Source: Nocardia arthritidis (lineage in GTDB: Bacteria; Actinomycetota; Actinomycetes; Mycobacteriales; Mycobacteriaceae). Taken from it: DNA of 64,000 nt. Numbering within the stretch: position 1 is the first letter of the stretch; every line of letters starts with the position of its first letter. Where the stretch lies: assembly GCF_011801145.1 (NCBI RefSeq), contig NZ_CP046172.1, positions 8,122,001 to 8,186,000 of the forward strand. The letters are read 5' to 3'. A program made the translations under genes and the position numbers. Of this stretch, positions 42,934-53,109 are shown piece after piece. The notes below the pieces were generated by a model, which saw nothing but the letters and a program-made list of their open reading frames with translations, had not been told where the DNA came from and did no database searches.

Positions 42934-44016
42934 TTACTTGCCGGCGCGGCGGATATACAGCAGTTTGTCGCCCGCCTCCAGCGAATCCACCTCGGGCTCA
43001 CCGACCCGCACCAGCACCGAACCGCGCACGACGCCGAGCACGATATCGCCGAGATGCCTTGGCGAGCCGCCGATTTCGGCTGGCTCCACCTCGCGCTGGG
43101 CGATCGCGAAACCCTCCTCCGGGGTGAGCAGGTCCTCGATCATCTCCACCACGCTCGGGGTGGCGGTGGCGATGCCGAGCAGCCTGCCCGCGGTCTCCGA
43201 GGACACCACCACCGAATCCGCGCCGGACTGGCGCAGCAGATGGGTGTTCTCGGCCTCGCGGATGGCGACGACGATCTTGGCGGTCCGGCTGAGTTCCCGC
43301 GCGGTCAGCGTGACCAGCACCGCCGTATCGTCCCGATTCGCCGCGACGATCACCGACGCCGCATGCTGTGCGCCCGCCAGGCGCAGCACATCCGACTGGG
43401 TCGCCGAACCTTGCACGGTGACCAGGCCCGCATTACCCGCGGCCGCGAGCGCGACGGCATCGGTGTCGACCACGACGATATCGGCGGGTTGCACGCCGTC
43501 GCCGAGCATGGCGTCGATCGCGGTGCGGCCCTTGGTGCCGTAGCCGACGACCACGGTGTGATTACGCACTCTGCGCCTCCAACGCTGAATCTTGAAAGCC
43601 TGCCTGGAGCGTTCGGTCAGCACACCGAGCGTGGTGCCGACCAGGACGATGAGAAAAAGGATGCGCAGCGGGGTGATGATCACGGTATTGGCCAGCCGCG
43701 CGGCCGGGCTGACCGGAGCGATATCGCCGTATCCGGTCGTCGAGAGCGAGACCGTCGCGTAGTAGAGGGCATCCAGGAAGCTCAGCTCGCCGCCCGCGTT
43801 GTCGTGGTAGCCCGAACGCCCGAGATACACCACCAGGGCCGCGGCGAACAGCAACGCGATGGCGAACAACACCCGGCGCAGCAGCGACCGCCACGGGCTG
43901 GTCTGTATCTCCGGAATCTTCAGCAGGCCGACAAGGGCGAAATCGGGGTGTCCGGCCAGCCCGAGCCGGGGCGCGCGTACACCGAACACGCTCGCGGTAC
44001 TCGGCCGACTCGACAC
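42934..44016 (-). CDS. Two-helix potassium channel with RCK (TrkA-N/C) domain
   Basis: Ion channel of 360 residues, orthologue of Rv3200c. Two membrane helices (FAIALLFAAALVVYLG and VIITPLRILFLIVLVGTTLGVL) flank the pore with the selectivity filter STTGYGDIAP. The cytosolic RCK domain starts VVVGYGTKGRTAIDAML (GxGxxG nucleotide site) and ends with a TrkA-C domain. It should gate K+ flow by nucleotide or ion binding. GTG at 44016 gives the family length; a longer frame to 44229 is antisense to the next gene. Confidence 0.92.
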   Translation of the reverse strand: MSSRPSTASVFGVRAPRLGLAGHPDFALVGLLKIPEIQTSPWRSLLRRVLFAIALLFAAALVVYLGRSGYHDNAGGELSFLDALYYATVSLSTTGYGDIAPVSPAARLANTVIITPLRILFLIVLVGTTLGVLTERSRQAFKIQRWRRRVRNHTVVVGYGTKGRTAIDAMLGDGVQPADIVVVDTDAVALAAAGNAGLVTVQGSATQSDVLRLAGAQHAASVIVAANRDDTAVLVTLTARELSRTAKIVVAIREAENTHLLRQSGADSVVVSSETAGRLLGIATATPSVVEMIEDLLTPEEGFAIAQREVEPAEIGGSPRHLGDIVLGVVRGSVLVRVGEPEVDSLEAGDKLLYIRRAGK

Positions 44017-44092
44017 GCACCGCAGCCTACCGGCTCCCGCACGCGGTCGCGGGTCTCGACGCGAACCCTCGGCAAATGAAAGGGTGACGGAT

Positions 44093-44497
44093 ATGGCTGA
44101 CAACACCCCATCCGACGGCGGCCGCAGGCCCGCGCTGTGGCTGGCCGCCCTGCTGTTCGGTTCCGGCATCCTGCATTTCGCCTGGCCGAAACCGTACGAC
44201 GCGATCGTGCCGAGGGCACTGCCCGGCAAGGCGCGCGACTGGACCTATGTATCCGGTGCCGCCGAGCTCGGGGTGGCCGCCGCGCTGGCGCTGCCGCGCA
44301 CCCGCAGCCTCGGCGGGCGGCTGGCCGCACTGCTGTTCATCGCGGTCTTCCCGGCGAATGTGCAGATGGCCGTGGACGTGGTTTCGAATCCCAAAGCGCC
44401 GCAGGTGTTCAAGCTCGGCACGGTACTGCGGCTGCCGCTGCAGCTCCCGCTGATCACCCAGTCGCTGAAGGTGAGTCGCCAGGCGCGGCGTTCCTGA
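44093..44497 (+). CDS. Small DoxX-like membrane protein
   Basis: Membrane protein of 134 residues with about four helices: ALWLAALLFGSGILHFAWPK, VSGAAELGVAAALALP and RLAALLFIAVFPANVQMAVDVV. The motif 'HFxxPxxYxxIVP' and 'NVxMA' is typical of DoxX-related proteins. It reads convergently into adnB and overlaps its last 44 bp in antisense. ATG at 44093 with AAAGGG upstream. Confidence 0.8.
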   Translation: MADNTPSDGGRRPALWLAALLFGSGILHFAWPKPYDAIVPRALPGKARDWTYVSGAAELGVAAALALPRTRSLGGRLAALLFIAVFPANVQMAVDVVSNPKAPQVFKLGTVLRLPLQLPLITQSLKVSRQARRS

Positions 44498-47400
44498 TCA
44501 GCTCCGCGAGTTCGGCGGGGCCGGCCAGGGTGCGCGGGGCGATGGTGCGGCCGGTGCGCACGTAATGGAATGCGGCGCCGACCTTTTCGAGCATATCGGC
44601 CTCGGGCGCGCCGGTCCGCGCCGCCATCAGGCGCGCCCAGGCCAGGCGGTAGACGGCCAGCTGCATGGCGACGGCGGGTTCCTCGGCGCGCGTCGGTTCG
44701 GCGCCGGTCTTCCAGTCGACCACGATCCAGCCGCCGCCCGGCTCGGCGAATACCGCATCCATCCGGCCGCGAATCACGGTGCCCGCGATGGAGGTTTCGA
44801 ACGGCACCTCCACATCGATCGGGCTGCGGTTGGCCCACGCGGAATTCAGGAACGACTCCTGCATCTTGATCAACTCCGCGTCCGCGGCATCGGGTGCGCC
44901 GCCGTCGGCCGCGCCGGGCAGCTCGTCGAAGCCGAGCAGGCGGCTGGCGGCGAACCAGCGCTGCACCCAGGCGTGGAACGCGGTTCCCCTGCGGGCCAAC
45001 GGATTCGGCGGATACGGCAGCGGGCGGCGCAGGCGGGCGGCGAGTTTCGTCGGATCGGCGCGCAATTCCACCAGCGCCGTCGCTGGGAGCTGTCCGGGTA
45101 GTTCGACCTCCTGGGCGGCGGCCTCGGTGGCCGCGAATTCGGCGAGCAGGGCGTCGACGTCGGCGACCCAGCCGTCCGGGTCGTCCGGGTCCGCGGCCGG
45201 TTGTTCACCGAATTCGGCTGGGGCGAAGTCGTATTCGGTGAGGTAGTCGTCGTCCGGGGGTGGGGTGAGGTCGGCGAAGTAGTCGTCGGGTGGTTCCGGT
45301 GTGTGGCCGTACGCATCTTCGTGGGATTCATGGCCGACGGCGGTGTCCGCGAGGTGATCATCGGCCGAGTCGGGTTCCGTTGCGGTGTTCCGTATTTCAG
45401 AATCGGCGGCGTGGCCGGGCCGTGTGCCGGTCTCATTCGAGGCGCTACCGGCCGGTTTCTTTGGACGCAACCGCAATTCGTCCAGCGCCCGGCGAACCAA
45501 CATGGCGCCCTGTTCGATGGGGTCGCGGCGATTGCCGAGGGGATCGCGGGGCCATTCGGCGGTGGCCGGATTATCGGTGAACGGGTTGACGGCGTCGATG
45601 TCCGGCGCGTCGGCCCATTCGTCGACGGTGAGCACGCCGTAGGCGCGGCTGTCCGGGGATTCGCTCGCGCTCTTCAGTTCGAGCAGGAAGTCGGACGGCC
45701 CTTTGGGGGTGGTTCCGGTTTCGGCCCAGTGATGCGCCGAAACCAGCAGTGTGCGTTCGGTTCTGGTGAGCGCGACATAGAACAGGCGGCGCTCCTCGTC
45801 GATGCGGCGGCGATCCAGCGCCTCCTTGTGCGCCTTGATGGCGCGTTCCAGCTCGGCGCGGTCGTAGAGTTCGGACAGCTCGAGGACCGGAACACCCTCC
45901 GCGGCGTCGTCCTGTTGCCGATCGCCACGCAGGGTGGTGGGCAGTTCGGCGAGTGCGCCGAGCCAGGTGCCCGCGGCGGCGCCGGACGGGAAGACGCCGC
46001 GCACCACGTGCGGCACCGCGACCACCTCCCATTCCAAACCCTTTGCGGCGTGGACGGTCAGCACCTGCACCCGGTCACGGGCGACCTCGACCTCACCCGG
46101 TTCCAATCCGTTCTCGACCGATTCCGCGGCGGTGAGGAAGGCGAGCAGGCCGCCGAGCGATGCGCCGGTATCGGCCGCGTAGCCGGCCACCACCTCGGCG
46201 AAGGCGTCGAGATGTTCGCGGCCCGCGCCGGTGCCCGCCATGGCGCGGCGGGCCTGCGTCTCCACGCCGACGCCGATGGTGCGTTCGACATCGGCGACGA
46301 GTTCGGTCAACGGTTGACCGGCGCGCTCGCGCAGCGCGGCCAGCTCCCGGCCGAGCGCCTCGATGCGCGCGTATCCGGCGGCCGAATAGTGTTCCGCCGG
46401 ACCGGGATCGGCGATCGCGTCGGCCAGACCCGCCTGTTCGGCCGGTTCCGGCGCCACCTCGCGCAGCGCGTCGGCGAGTGCGGCGCTGTCGGTGATCTCC
46501 GCCGCGTCACCGGTATGCGGGCGGATCGAGAGGTCGCGTGCCCGGCGGGCGAGCGCGGCCAGATCGGTGACGCCGATGCGCCAGCGGGCGCCGGTCAGTA
46601 TCCGCATGGCCGCGCTGCCCGCGCCGGGTTCGGCGATGAGGCGCAGGGTCGCCACGATATCGGCGACCTCGGGTGTTGCCAGCAGTCCGCCGAGTCCGAC
46701 GATCTCGACCGGCAATCCCTTGGCGCGCAATGCCTCCGCCAGCGGCGCGGCATCGGCGTTGCGGCGCACCAGAACCGCGGAGGTCGGCGGGACCGCATCC
46801 GCCGCCCGACGTTCGGCCCATTCCGCGGCGATGCGCTCGGCGATCCACTCGCGTTCGTCGGCAACGGTTTCGGTGAGCGCCAATGCGACGACGCCGGATC
46901 CGGCATCGGGTTTGGCGCGCAACGCGTCGACGGTGACTCCCCCGGCGTCGATCGCCTTGCGCCGCAACGGTTCCGCGACCAGATTCGCGAGCGCCAGTGC
47001 CTCGGGCGGGTTGCGCCAGCTGGTCAGCAAGGGCAGCGTCGGCGCGGGAATCCCTGGGGCGCTGGGGAAATCGGTCGCGAAACGCGGGAGGTTGGCCGCG
47101 GAAGCGCCGCGCCAGCCGTAGATCGATTGCATCGGATCACCGACCGCCGTCACCGCCAGGCGCGACGCCGCGGCGAATTCTCCCACGCCGCCGAACAATG
47201 CGGACAGCAGCACGCGCTGGGCGTGGCCGGTGTCCTGATATTCGTCGAGCAGCACCAGGCGGAATTTGGCTCGTTCGGCGGCGGCGACCTCGGGATGTTC
47301 GGCGGACAACCGCGCCGCCAACGACATCTGCGCGCCGAAATCCAGTGCGCCCCTGCGCCGTAACGCCTCGTGCAGCCGCAGCACCAGCGGCAGCAGCGCG

Positions 47401-48092
47401 ACCCGTTCGCGTTGCACCTGGAGAATGCCCAGCAGCGTCTGACTCGGCCCGCCGCGCTGACGCGGACCGGCGGGCAGCGTGTGCACCAACTTCTCCAGCA
47501 CGGTGTGCGCCTCGGCCAGCTGCTCCGGTTCGACGAGGTGTTCGGCCAGCTGACCGGACAGGGCCAGCACCGCCTCGGTGACCGAGACCGGCGTGCGCTC
47601 GGTATCCAGATCACCGTCCCAGGTGCGGACCACCTGGTGCGCGAGCTGCCAGAGCTGGGTCTCGGTGAGCAGCGTCGCCGCGGGCTCGACCGGCAGCAGC
47701 AGACCGTGCTCGGACAGCAACCTGCCCGCATACGAGTGGTACGTGCTGATCTCTGGTTCCGCACCGGCGAGCTGGGTGCGCAGCGCGCCCGACGGGTCCA
47801 GCTCGCGCAGCAGCGGCGACCCGGCCAGCCTGGCCAGCCGGGTGCGGATGCGAGAAGTCAGCTGCTGTGCGGCTTTTCGGGTGAAGGTGAGGCCGAGCAC
47901 CTCATCGGGCAGCACCAGCCGGTTCGCCACCATCCACACGACGCGGGCGGCCATCGTCTCGGTTTTGCCCGCGCCCGCGCCCGCGACGACGAGGGTCGGG
48001 CCCGGCGGTGCGGCGATCACCGCGGCCTGCTCGTCGGTGGGGGCGGGCAGGCCGAGCGCCTCGGCCAGCCGCAGCGGGGTTACAGGGGCCAC
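44454..48092 (-). CDS. adnB: AdnB subunit of the AdnAB helicase-nuclease
   Basis: Helicase-nuclease subunit of 1212 residues that with AdnA resects DNA double-strand breaks. UvrD-like motor: Walker A VVAGAGAGKT (about 35-44), [41 protein letters not shown] and RRLFYVALTRTER. An acidic linker (about 960-1030) leads to the RecB-type nuclease with FAEPGGGWIVVDWKTGAEPT, whose Asp and Lys are catalytic. GTG at 48092 overlaps the AdnA stop by one base (TAGTG). Same order as Rv3202c-Rv3201c. Confidence 0.94.
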   Translation of the reverse strand: MAPVTPLRLAEALGLPAPTDEQAAVIAAPPGPTLVVAGAGAGKTETMAARVVWMVANRLVLPDEVLGLTFTRKAAQQLTSRIRTRLARLAGSPLLRELDPSGALRTQLAGAEPEISTYHSYAGRLLSEHGLLLPVEPAATLLTETQLWQLAHQVVRTWDGDLDTERTPVSVTEAVLALSGQLAEHLVEPEQLAEAHTVLEKLVHTLPAGPRQRGGPSQTLLGILQVQRERVALLPLVLRLHEALRRRGALDFGAQMSLAARLSAEHPEVAAAERAKFRLVLLDEYQDTGHAQRVLLSALFGGVGEFAAASRLAVTAVGDPMQSIYGWRGASAANLPRFATDFPSAPGIPAPTLPLLTSWRNPPEALALANLVAEPLRRKAIDAGGVTVDALRAKPDAGSGVVALALTETVADEREWIAERIAAEWAERRAADAVPPTSAVLVRRNADAAPLAEALRAKGLPVEIVGLGGLLATPEVADIVATLRLIAEPGAGSAAMRILTGARWRIGVTDLAALARRARDLSIRPHTGDAAEITDSAALADALREVAPEPAEQAGLADAIADPGPAEHYSAAGYARIEALGRELAALRERAGQPLTELVADVERTIGVGVETQARRAMAGTGAGREHLDAFAEVVAGYAADTGASLGGLLAFLTAAESVENGLEPGEVEVARDRVQVLTVHAAKGLEWEVVAVPHVVRGVFPSGAAAGTWLGALAELPTTLRGDRQQDDAAEGVPVLELSELYDRAELERAIKAHKEALDRRRIDEERRLFYVALTRTERTLLVSAHHWAETGTTPKGPSDFLLELKSASESPDSRAYGVLTVDEWADAPDIDAVNPFTDNPATAEWPRDPLGNRRDPIEQGAMLVRRALDELRLRPKKPAGSASNETGTRPGHAADSEIRNTATEPDSADDHLADTAVGHESHEDAYGHTPEPPDDYFADLTPPPDDDYLTEYDFAPAEFGEQPAADPDDPDGWVADVDALLAEFAATEAAAQEVELPGQLPATALVELRADPTKLAARLRRPLPYPPNPLARRGTAFHAWVQRWFAASRLLGFDELPGAADGGAPDAADAELIKMQESFLNSAWANRSPIDVEVPFETSIAGTVIRGRMDAVFAEPGGGWIVVDWKTGAEPTRAEEPAVAMQLAVYRLAWARLMAARTGAPEADMLEKVGAAFHYVRTGRTIAPRTLAGPAELAELIRNAAPGDSPSATG

Positions 48093-51000
48093 TACTCGTC
48101 GGTCACCTGCCTCCCGGCGTCCTGCACCGGGCAGCTGCCGGATACCGAGCAGTGGCGGCAGCCGTCGTTGCGCATGGCGAGATAGCTGGGGCCCCGGGTC
48201 GCCGCCGCCGCGTCGTGAATTGTGGTGCGCCACTTGTCGAGCGCCTCGGCGTCGAGCGGCGGCTGCATGCGCTGGGTCGCGCCCTCCTTGCTGCTCGGTT
48301 TGGCGACGTAGACCAGCCGGGCGCCGCCGGGCTCGCCGAGATCGCCCGCTGCCATCCCGGTCTGTTCACCCGGCTCCGCACGACCGGATTCGCCTGCCGC
48401 ACCATCGGATTCAACCGCGTCCCGGCCGGATTCGGCGGATGCCACGCCGGTGTCGAGCGCACCCATCGCGGCGGCGACCTGATAGGTCGCCAGCTGGGCG
48501 TGATCGACGGCGGCCTGTTTGGTGACCGGCGTCTTCCCGGTCTTCACATCGACGATCACGAAGCGGCCGAGCGCATCCCGCTCCAACCGGTCCACTCGGC
48601 CCCGAATGCGTACGGGCCGTTCGTCTTCCGCGCGCGCGGGCAGCACACAGTCGACCGGCACCTCCACCCCGGCCTGGGTGAGCTCACCGCGGGTGTTGCG
48701 CACCCAGGACATGAAGGTCTCCAGCATGGCCTCGGTGCGCCGCCGCTCCTGCCGGGAATGCCAGCCGGTGCCCGGGTCGACGGCCTGCCAGGCCCGGTCC
48801 AGCGCCGCGCGCACCTGCGCCTCCGGCACCTTACCCGCCAGCGCCTGCACCAGGGTGTGCACCAGGTTGCCCTTCACCGCGTGCGGGTTGTCGCCGTCGG
48901 TGCCGCCGTGCCGCTCCAGCGCCCAGCGCAGCGGACAGGTGCGAAGCAGCTCCACCGTCGACGGCGAAAGGGCAACGGCGGATTCGGTTTCCGCCCACAG
49001 CGGGTCGGCCGAGCTGAGTTCGGCGGTGCCGTACCAGTCGTCGGGATGGGTGCCGGGCACACCGGCGTCGGCCAGCCGGGCCAGCTGCTCGGCCGCGCGT
49101 TGCCTGCGCTCCGGTTCGGATTCGGGATCGCAGACCGCGCCGCGCAATTCGGCCACCAGCGCGTGCATCACCAGCGCGCGGCCCGGATCGACCACCGGCA
49201 GCAGACCCGGTTCGGCATCGTCGTCGTGGCCGAGCAGCTCCGACAGGAATCGCGACGGCACCAGATCTCGTTCGCCCGCAACCGATTCCACCGCGGTGAC
49301 CAGTAGCGACCTACACGCCCTGCTGCACGCCACCAACAGCAGCCTGCGCTCCTCGGCGAGGATCGGCGCGGCCCGGCTCACCCGCTCGCCCGGTTCGGCG
49401 ATGCCCGCGGTGAGATCGATCAGGTCCTCGGTGTTGAGCAGGGTGCCGCGCGGGCGCGGATTCGGCCAGATGCCCTCCTGCACCGCCGCCACCGCGACGA
49501 CATCCCATTCCCGGCCCGCCGCGGCATGCGCGCTGAGCAGCGCCACCGCGTCACCCGGCGCGGTGAGCGGTGCATTGTCGAACGGGATCTCCTGCTGGGC
49601 AAGGTATTCCACGAAGCCGTCGATGCTCGCGCGCGGCAGCCGGTCGACGTAGGCCGCCGCGGCGTCGAAGAGGCCGACGGCCGCGTCGAGGTCGCGGTCG
49701 GCCTGCATGCCCGCCGCGCCGCCGCGCCGGGATTGCGCCAGCCAGCGCCGCTCCAGCCGCGAGGCGGTCCACAGCGCCCACAGCACGTCCTCCAGGCCCG
49801 CGCCGCGCTTACGCGCCTTCGTCGCTCGATCCAGCGCGCCGAGCACCCGGCGCAGTGGCGCCGATTCCACCTCGGTCAGACCGCCGAGGATGGCCGGGTC
49901 GCCGATGCCGATCATCAAGTCGCGCAGCACTTCCGCCGAGGACATATCGGACAGCGAACGCCGCTGGCGCGCACCCTCTCTTGATTCCTGGGCGGATCCG
50001 GTGTCGATTCCATCCGCATTCGCTTGATCGTCATCCGCGGACCGATCGCCGATCGAAAGCCCGACATCGTCTCCCGGTTCGCGTGAAACGGCTGCGACCG
50101 TGGCGTTTTCGGTGCCGGGCAGATCGGCACCGTTTTCACTATCGGCTAGATCGTCCGCACCATCGACCTCGCGGTCACGATCGCCGTATCGATCCGCACC
50201 CGAGGTCCACTGCTCATCGATGCCGTACCAATCGGATTCGTCGACCATCCGTTCGGCGTCGGTGAAATACCGTTCGGGCACTTGGTCATTCGGCGGGGTA
50301 TCGGCCGGTTCCACCGGCTCCCAACCGGGTGCGGCCGAGCGTCCCCTGATCCGCTCGAATTCCAGGACGCTGCGGCGGATTCCGCGACGCAACCGGCGCA
50401 GCGCGATCTGGTCGGCGCCGCCGAGCGGTCCGGACAGTAGGTCGAGCGCGTCTTCCGGGGTGAAGGATTCGGATCGCCGTCCCTCGGAAAGCAGTGCCCG
50501 CAGCGCGAGCAGCATCCAGGCCGCGCCGCGCCGCCGAGCCAGCGGCGTATCCAGCACCGGCTGCTGCACCGGCACCCCGGCGGCCAGCAGGGCCCGCCGC
50601 AGCGGGGCCAGCGAGAGCGGCACCGAGCGCACGATCACCGCCATCCGCGACCACGGGATCCCGCCCGTGAGATGGGCCCGCCGCAAATGGTCGGCGATCA
50701 GCGCGGCCTCCTTCGCGGGGGTCGCGAGCACCCGGACCCGGACCGAGGCGCCGTCGCCCGCCTCCGCATCGGGCCGCGCAGGCACCGGAATGCGGTGCGG
50801 CGCACTGCCCGGCAACCTGGCCGCGATCCTGGCGACCGCCACCCGCACCGCGCCGCCGCAGCGGTGGTTGTCCCGCAAGACGATTCGCCGCTCGTCGGGG
50901 GCGTCCGGATCGGCGATGAAGCGCGGATCGGCGCCGCGGAAGGCGAAGATCGCCTGGTCCGGATCGCCGGCCAGCACCGTCGTCGCCGTCGCGCCGATCG

Positions 51001-51922
51001 CGCGAATCAGCATGGCCGCCTGCGGATCCAGGTGTTGCGCATCGTCCACCAGCAGGTATCGGATGCGTTCGCGTTCGGCCGCAAGCAGATTCGGATCTCC
51101 GGCCAGGGCATCCAATGCCGCGCCGACGAGTTCGGCGGCGTCGAGTGCGGGCGCGGTGGCCTCCGGCGCGTCGACGCCGACCGACCAGCGCAGCAGCATC
51201 GACTGCTCGTAGCGGATGGCGAATCTGCCCGCGGCCACCCATTCCGGCCGGTCGTGTTCGCGGCCGAGGCGCACCAGATCCTCCGGCCCGAGCCCGCGTT
51301 CGGTGGTGCGCAACATGAGATCGCGCAACTGTTCGGCGAATCCGGTGAGGCCGAGTGCGGGCCGCAGGCGTTCCGGCCACAGCCCGCGCGCGCCCGCCGC
51401 GATATCGGCGAGGTCGCCGCGCAGCATTTCGCGCAGCACCGCATCCTGTTCGGCACCGGTCAGCAACCGGGGCGGCGGATTGCCGTGCGCGGCGGCATGC
51501 CTGCGCAGCACCGCGAACGCGTAGGAGTGGATCGTGCGCACCAGCGGTTCCCGGGTGGCGCCGGGCACACCGCCCTCGCCGTCGGGATCCGGGGTGAGCC
51601 GCGCGGTGACGGCGTCGCGGACGGTCGCCGCCGCCCGCTTCGAATGGGTCAGTACCAGCACCGATTCCGGATCGGCCCCGCCGCCAACGCGGGACGCGGC
51701 CAGCTCGACCAGCAGCGCGGTCTTACCGGTCCCCGGTCCACCCAGCACCTGCCACGGCCGCCAACCCGGCCGCACCGGCCCGGTCTCGGACAGCGCGTCG
51801 AACAGTGCGCGAACGTCGGCGCCCCAGGCCAGAGGCCGGGGTGCCGCCACGTTCCGGCGAACAAGTCGCACCGCGCTATCCGATCGCACCACGCGGGCTA
51901 TTGCAACAGACGGCCCTGACAC
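48092..51922 (-). CDS. adnA: AdnA subunit of the AdnAB helicase-nuclease
   Basis: Partner subunit of about 1276 residues. The motor domain has Walker A LGGPGTGKTALLVEL (about 60-74), RYLLVDDAQHLDPQAA, AGDPDQAIFAFRGADP and an AddB-like organisation. The C-terminal nuclease reads RFVIVDVKTGKTPVTKQA. Cysteines RTCPLRWAL plus CRHCSVSGSC form the iron-sulfur staple seen in AddB/AdnA nucleases. A segment of about 120 residues (roughly 575-700) is very acidic and low in complexity and makes the protein some 200 residues longer than mycobacterial AdnA. GTG at 51922 is a tentative start; an ATG at 52003 would overlap the divergent lipV start. Confidence 0.92.
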   Translation of the reverse strand: MSGPSVAIARVVRSDSAVRLVRRNVAAPRPLAWGADVRALFDALSETGPVRPGWRPWQVLGGPGTGKTALLVELAASRVGGGADPESVLVLTHSKRAAATVRDAVTARLTPDPDGEGGVPGATREPLVRTIHSYAFAVLRRHAAAHGNPPPRLLTGAEQDAVLREMLRGDLADIAAGARGLWPERLRPALGLTGFAEQLRDLMLRTTERGLGPEDLVRLGREHDRPEWVAAGRFAIRYEQSMLLRWSVGVDAPEATAPALDAAELVGAALDALAGDPNLLAAERERIRYLLVDDAQHLDPQAAMLIRAIGATATTVLAGDPDQAIFAFRGADPRFIADPDAPDERRIVLRDNHRCGGAVRVAVARIAARLPGSAPHRIPVPARPDAEAGDGASVRVRVLATPAKEAALIADHLRRAHLTGGIPWSRMAVIVRSVPLSLAPLRRALLAAGVPVQQPVLDTPLARRRGAAWMLLALRALLSEGRRSESFTPEDALDLLSGPLGGADQIALRRLRRGIRRSVLEFERIRGRSAAPGWEPVEPADTPPNDQVPERYFTDAERMVDESDWYGIDEQWTSGADRYGDRDREVDGADDLADSENGADLPGTENATVAAVSREPGDDVGLSIGDRSADDDQANADGIDTGSAQESREGARQRRSLSDMSSAEVLRDLMIGIGDPAILGGLTEVESAPLRRVLGALDRATKARKRGAGLEDVLWALWTASRLERRWLAQSRRGGAAGMQADRDLDAAVGLFDAAAAYVDRLPRASIDGFVEYLAQQEIPFDNAPLTAPGDAVALLSAHAAAGREWDVVAVAAVQEGIWPNPRPRGTLLNTEDLIDLTAGIAEPGERVSRAAPILAEERRLLLVACSRACRSLLVTAVESVAGERDLVPSRFLSELLGHDDDAEPGLLPVVDPGRALVMHALVAELRGAVCDPESEPERRQRAAEQLARLADAGVPGTHPDDWYGTAELSSADPLWAETESAVALSPSTVELLRTCPLRWALERHGGTDGDNPHAVKGNLVHTLVQALAGKVPEAQVRAALDRAWQAVDPGTGWHSRQERRRTEAMLETFMSWVRNTRGELTQAGVEVPVDCVLPARAEDERPVRIRGRVDRLERDALGRFVIVDVKTGKTPVTKQAAVDHAQLATYQVAAAMGALDTGVASAESGRDAVESDGAAGESGRAEPGEQTGMAAGDLGEPGGARLVYVAKPSSKEGATQRMQPPLDAEALDKWRTTIHDAAAATRGPSYLAMRNDGCRHCSVSGSCPVQDAGRQVTDE

Positions 51923-51986
51923 GCCACGCGGCACGTCGGGACACACCGCCCGGCGGGCGAATTTCGTCACACGGCAAAATGGCCCG

Positions 51987-52760
51987 GTGTCATCGCTGAA
52001 CATTCACCGCTTCGGTCCGGCCGGAGCACCCCAGGTCCTCGCCCTGCACGGAGTGACCGGGCACGGCAAACGCTGGGAGCAGGTCGCCGAGCGGCTGCCC
52101 GGAGTCCGCGTCATCGCACCCGATCTGCGCGGGCACGGTCGCTCGACACCGCTGCCGCCATGGGATTTCGAAACGATCGTCGCGGACCTGGTCGAGCTGT
52201 TCGCCGCGGAGATCGATGCGCCGGTGGTCGTCGTCGGCCACTCGTTCGGCGGTGCGGTGGCATTGCATCTGCTCCAGCGTTATTCGGAGTTGGTGCGGCG
52301 GCTGGTGCTGCTCGATCCGGCGATCGGGCTGGATCCGGCCTGGCTCAACGAGATAGCGCTGGCCTCGGTCGCCTCCCCCGACTACACCGATGTGGCGGAG
52401 GCCAGGATGGACAAGCAGGCACGCGCCTGGGGCGATGTCGATCCGGACATATTGGAGGCCGAGCTCACCGAACATCTGATCCCCACCGCGAACGGTCGGG
52501 TCGGCTGGCGGATCAACAATGCGGCGATCACCGCGTACTGGGGTCAGCTGGCCCGCGAATTCGTGCTTCCGCCAGCCGAATTGCCGACAGTGCTGGTGCA
52601 GGCGATGAAGGTGCGCCCGCCGTTCGTCACCCCGGAATTCCGGGCCGCGCTCACCGCCCGGTTGGGCGACAATCTGACGGTGCACGAATGGGATTGTGAT
52701 CACATGGTCGCGCAGGCCCGCCCGGACGAGGTCGCGGCGCTGATCCGCGCGGTGCTCTGA
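51987..52760 (+). CDS. lipV: Alpha/beta-hydrolase, LipV-type lipase/esterase
   Basis: Esterase of 257 residues, orthologue of Rv3203. Oxyanion region LALHGVTGHGKRWEQVAERL, nucleophile elbow VVVGHSFGGAVALHLL (Ser in GHSFG), the acid in a later strand, and the catalytic His in EWDCDHMVAQARP. No signal peptide. GTG at 51987 is preferred because the family motif begins soon after; the gene is divergent from adnA with about 65 bp between starts. Confidence 0.9.
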   Translation: MSSLNIHRFGPAGAPQVLALHGVTGHGKRWEQVAERLPGVRVIAPDLRGHGRSTPLPPWDFETIVADLVELFAAEIDAPVVVVGHSFGGAVALHLLQRYSELVRRLVLLDPAIGLDPAWLNEIALASVASPDYTDVAEARMDKQARAWGDVDPDILEAELTEHLIPTANGRVGWRINNAAITAYWGQLAREFVLPPAELPTVLVQAMKVRPPFVTPEFRAALTARLGDNLTVHEWDCDHMVAQARPDEVAALIRAVL

Positions 52761-52764
52761 CGTC

Positions 52765-53061
52765 ATGGCCACCACCGATGCCGAGGTCGAGCGGGTGCGC
52801 GAACTCGTCGCATCGATTCCGCGCGGTCGGGTCGTCACCTATGGGGATATCGCGGCGGCCGCCGGACTGTCGACGCCGCGGACGGTCGGCTGGATCATGC
52901 GCACCGACTCCGCGGATCTGCCGTGGCACCGGGTGCTCGGCGCGAGTGGAAAACCCGCGCGTCACCTGGCCGAACGGCAGCTGCGCCGACTCGCCGAGGA
53001 GGGCGTGCCGATCCGTGACGGCCGAGTGGACTTGCGCGCCGTGCGTTTTCCGTTCCACTGA
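52765..53061 (+). CDS. Alkyltransferase-like (ATL) DNA-damage-recognition protein
   Basis: MGMT-fold protein of 98 residues: RVRELVASIPRGRVVTYGDIAAAAGLSTPRTVGWIMR, then PWHRVLGASGKP. The Cys of the PCHRV active site of O6-alkylguanine transferases is Trp (PWHRV), so it cannot transfer alkyl groups. ATL proteins bind O6-alkylguanine and hand it to nucleotide excision repair. 4 bp after lipV, as in mycobacteria (Rv3203-Rv3204). Confidence 0.93.
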   Translation: MATTDAEVERVRELVASIPRGRVVTYGDIAAAAGLSTPRTVGWIMRTDSADLPWHRVLGASGKPARHLAERQLRRLAEEGVPIRDGRVDLRAVRFPFH

Positions 53062-53109
53062 TCCGACGAATTCGTAACAGACCAGCACAACCGCGGTTAC
53101 GGTTGAGTC

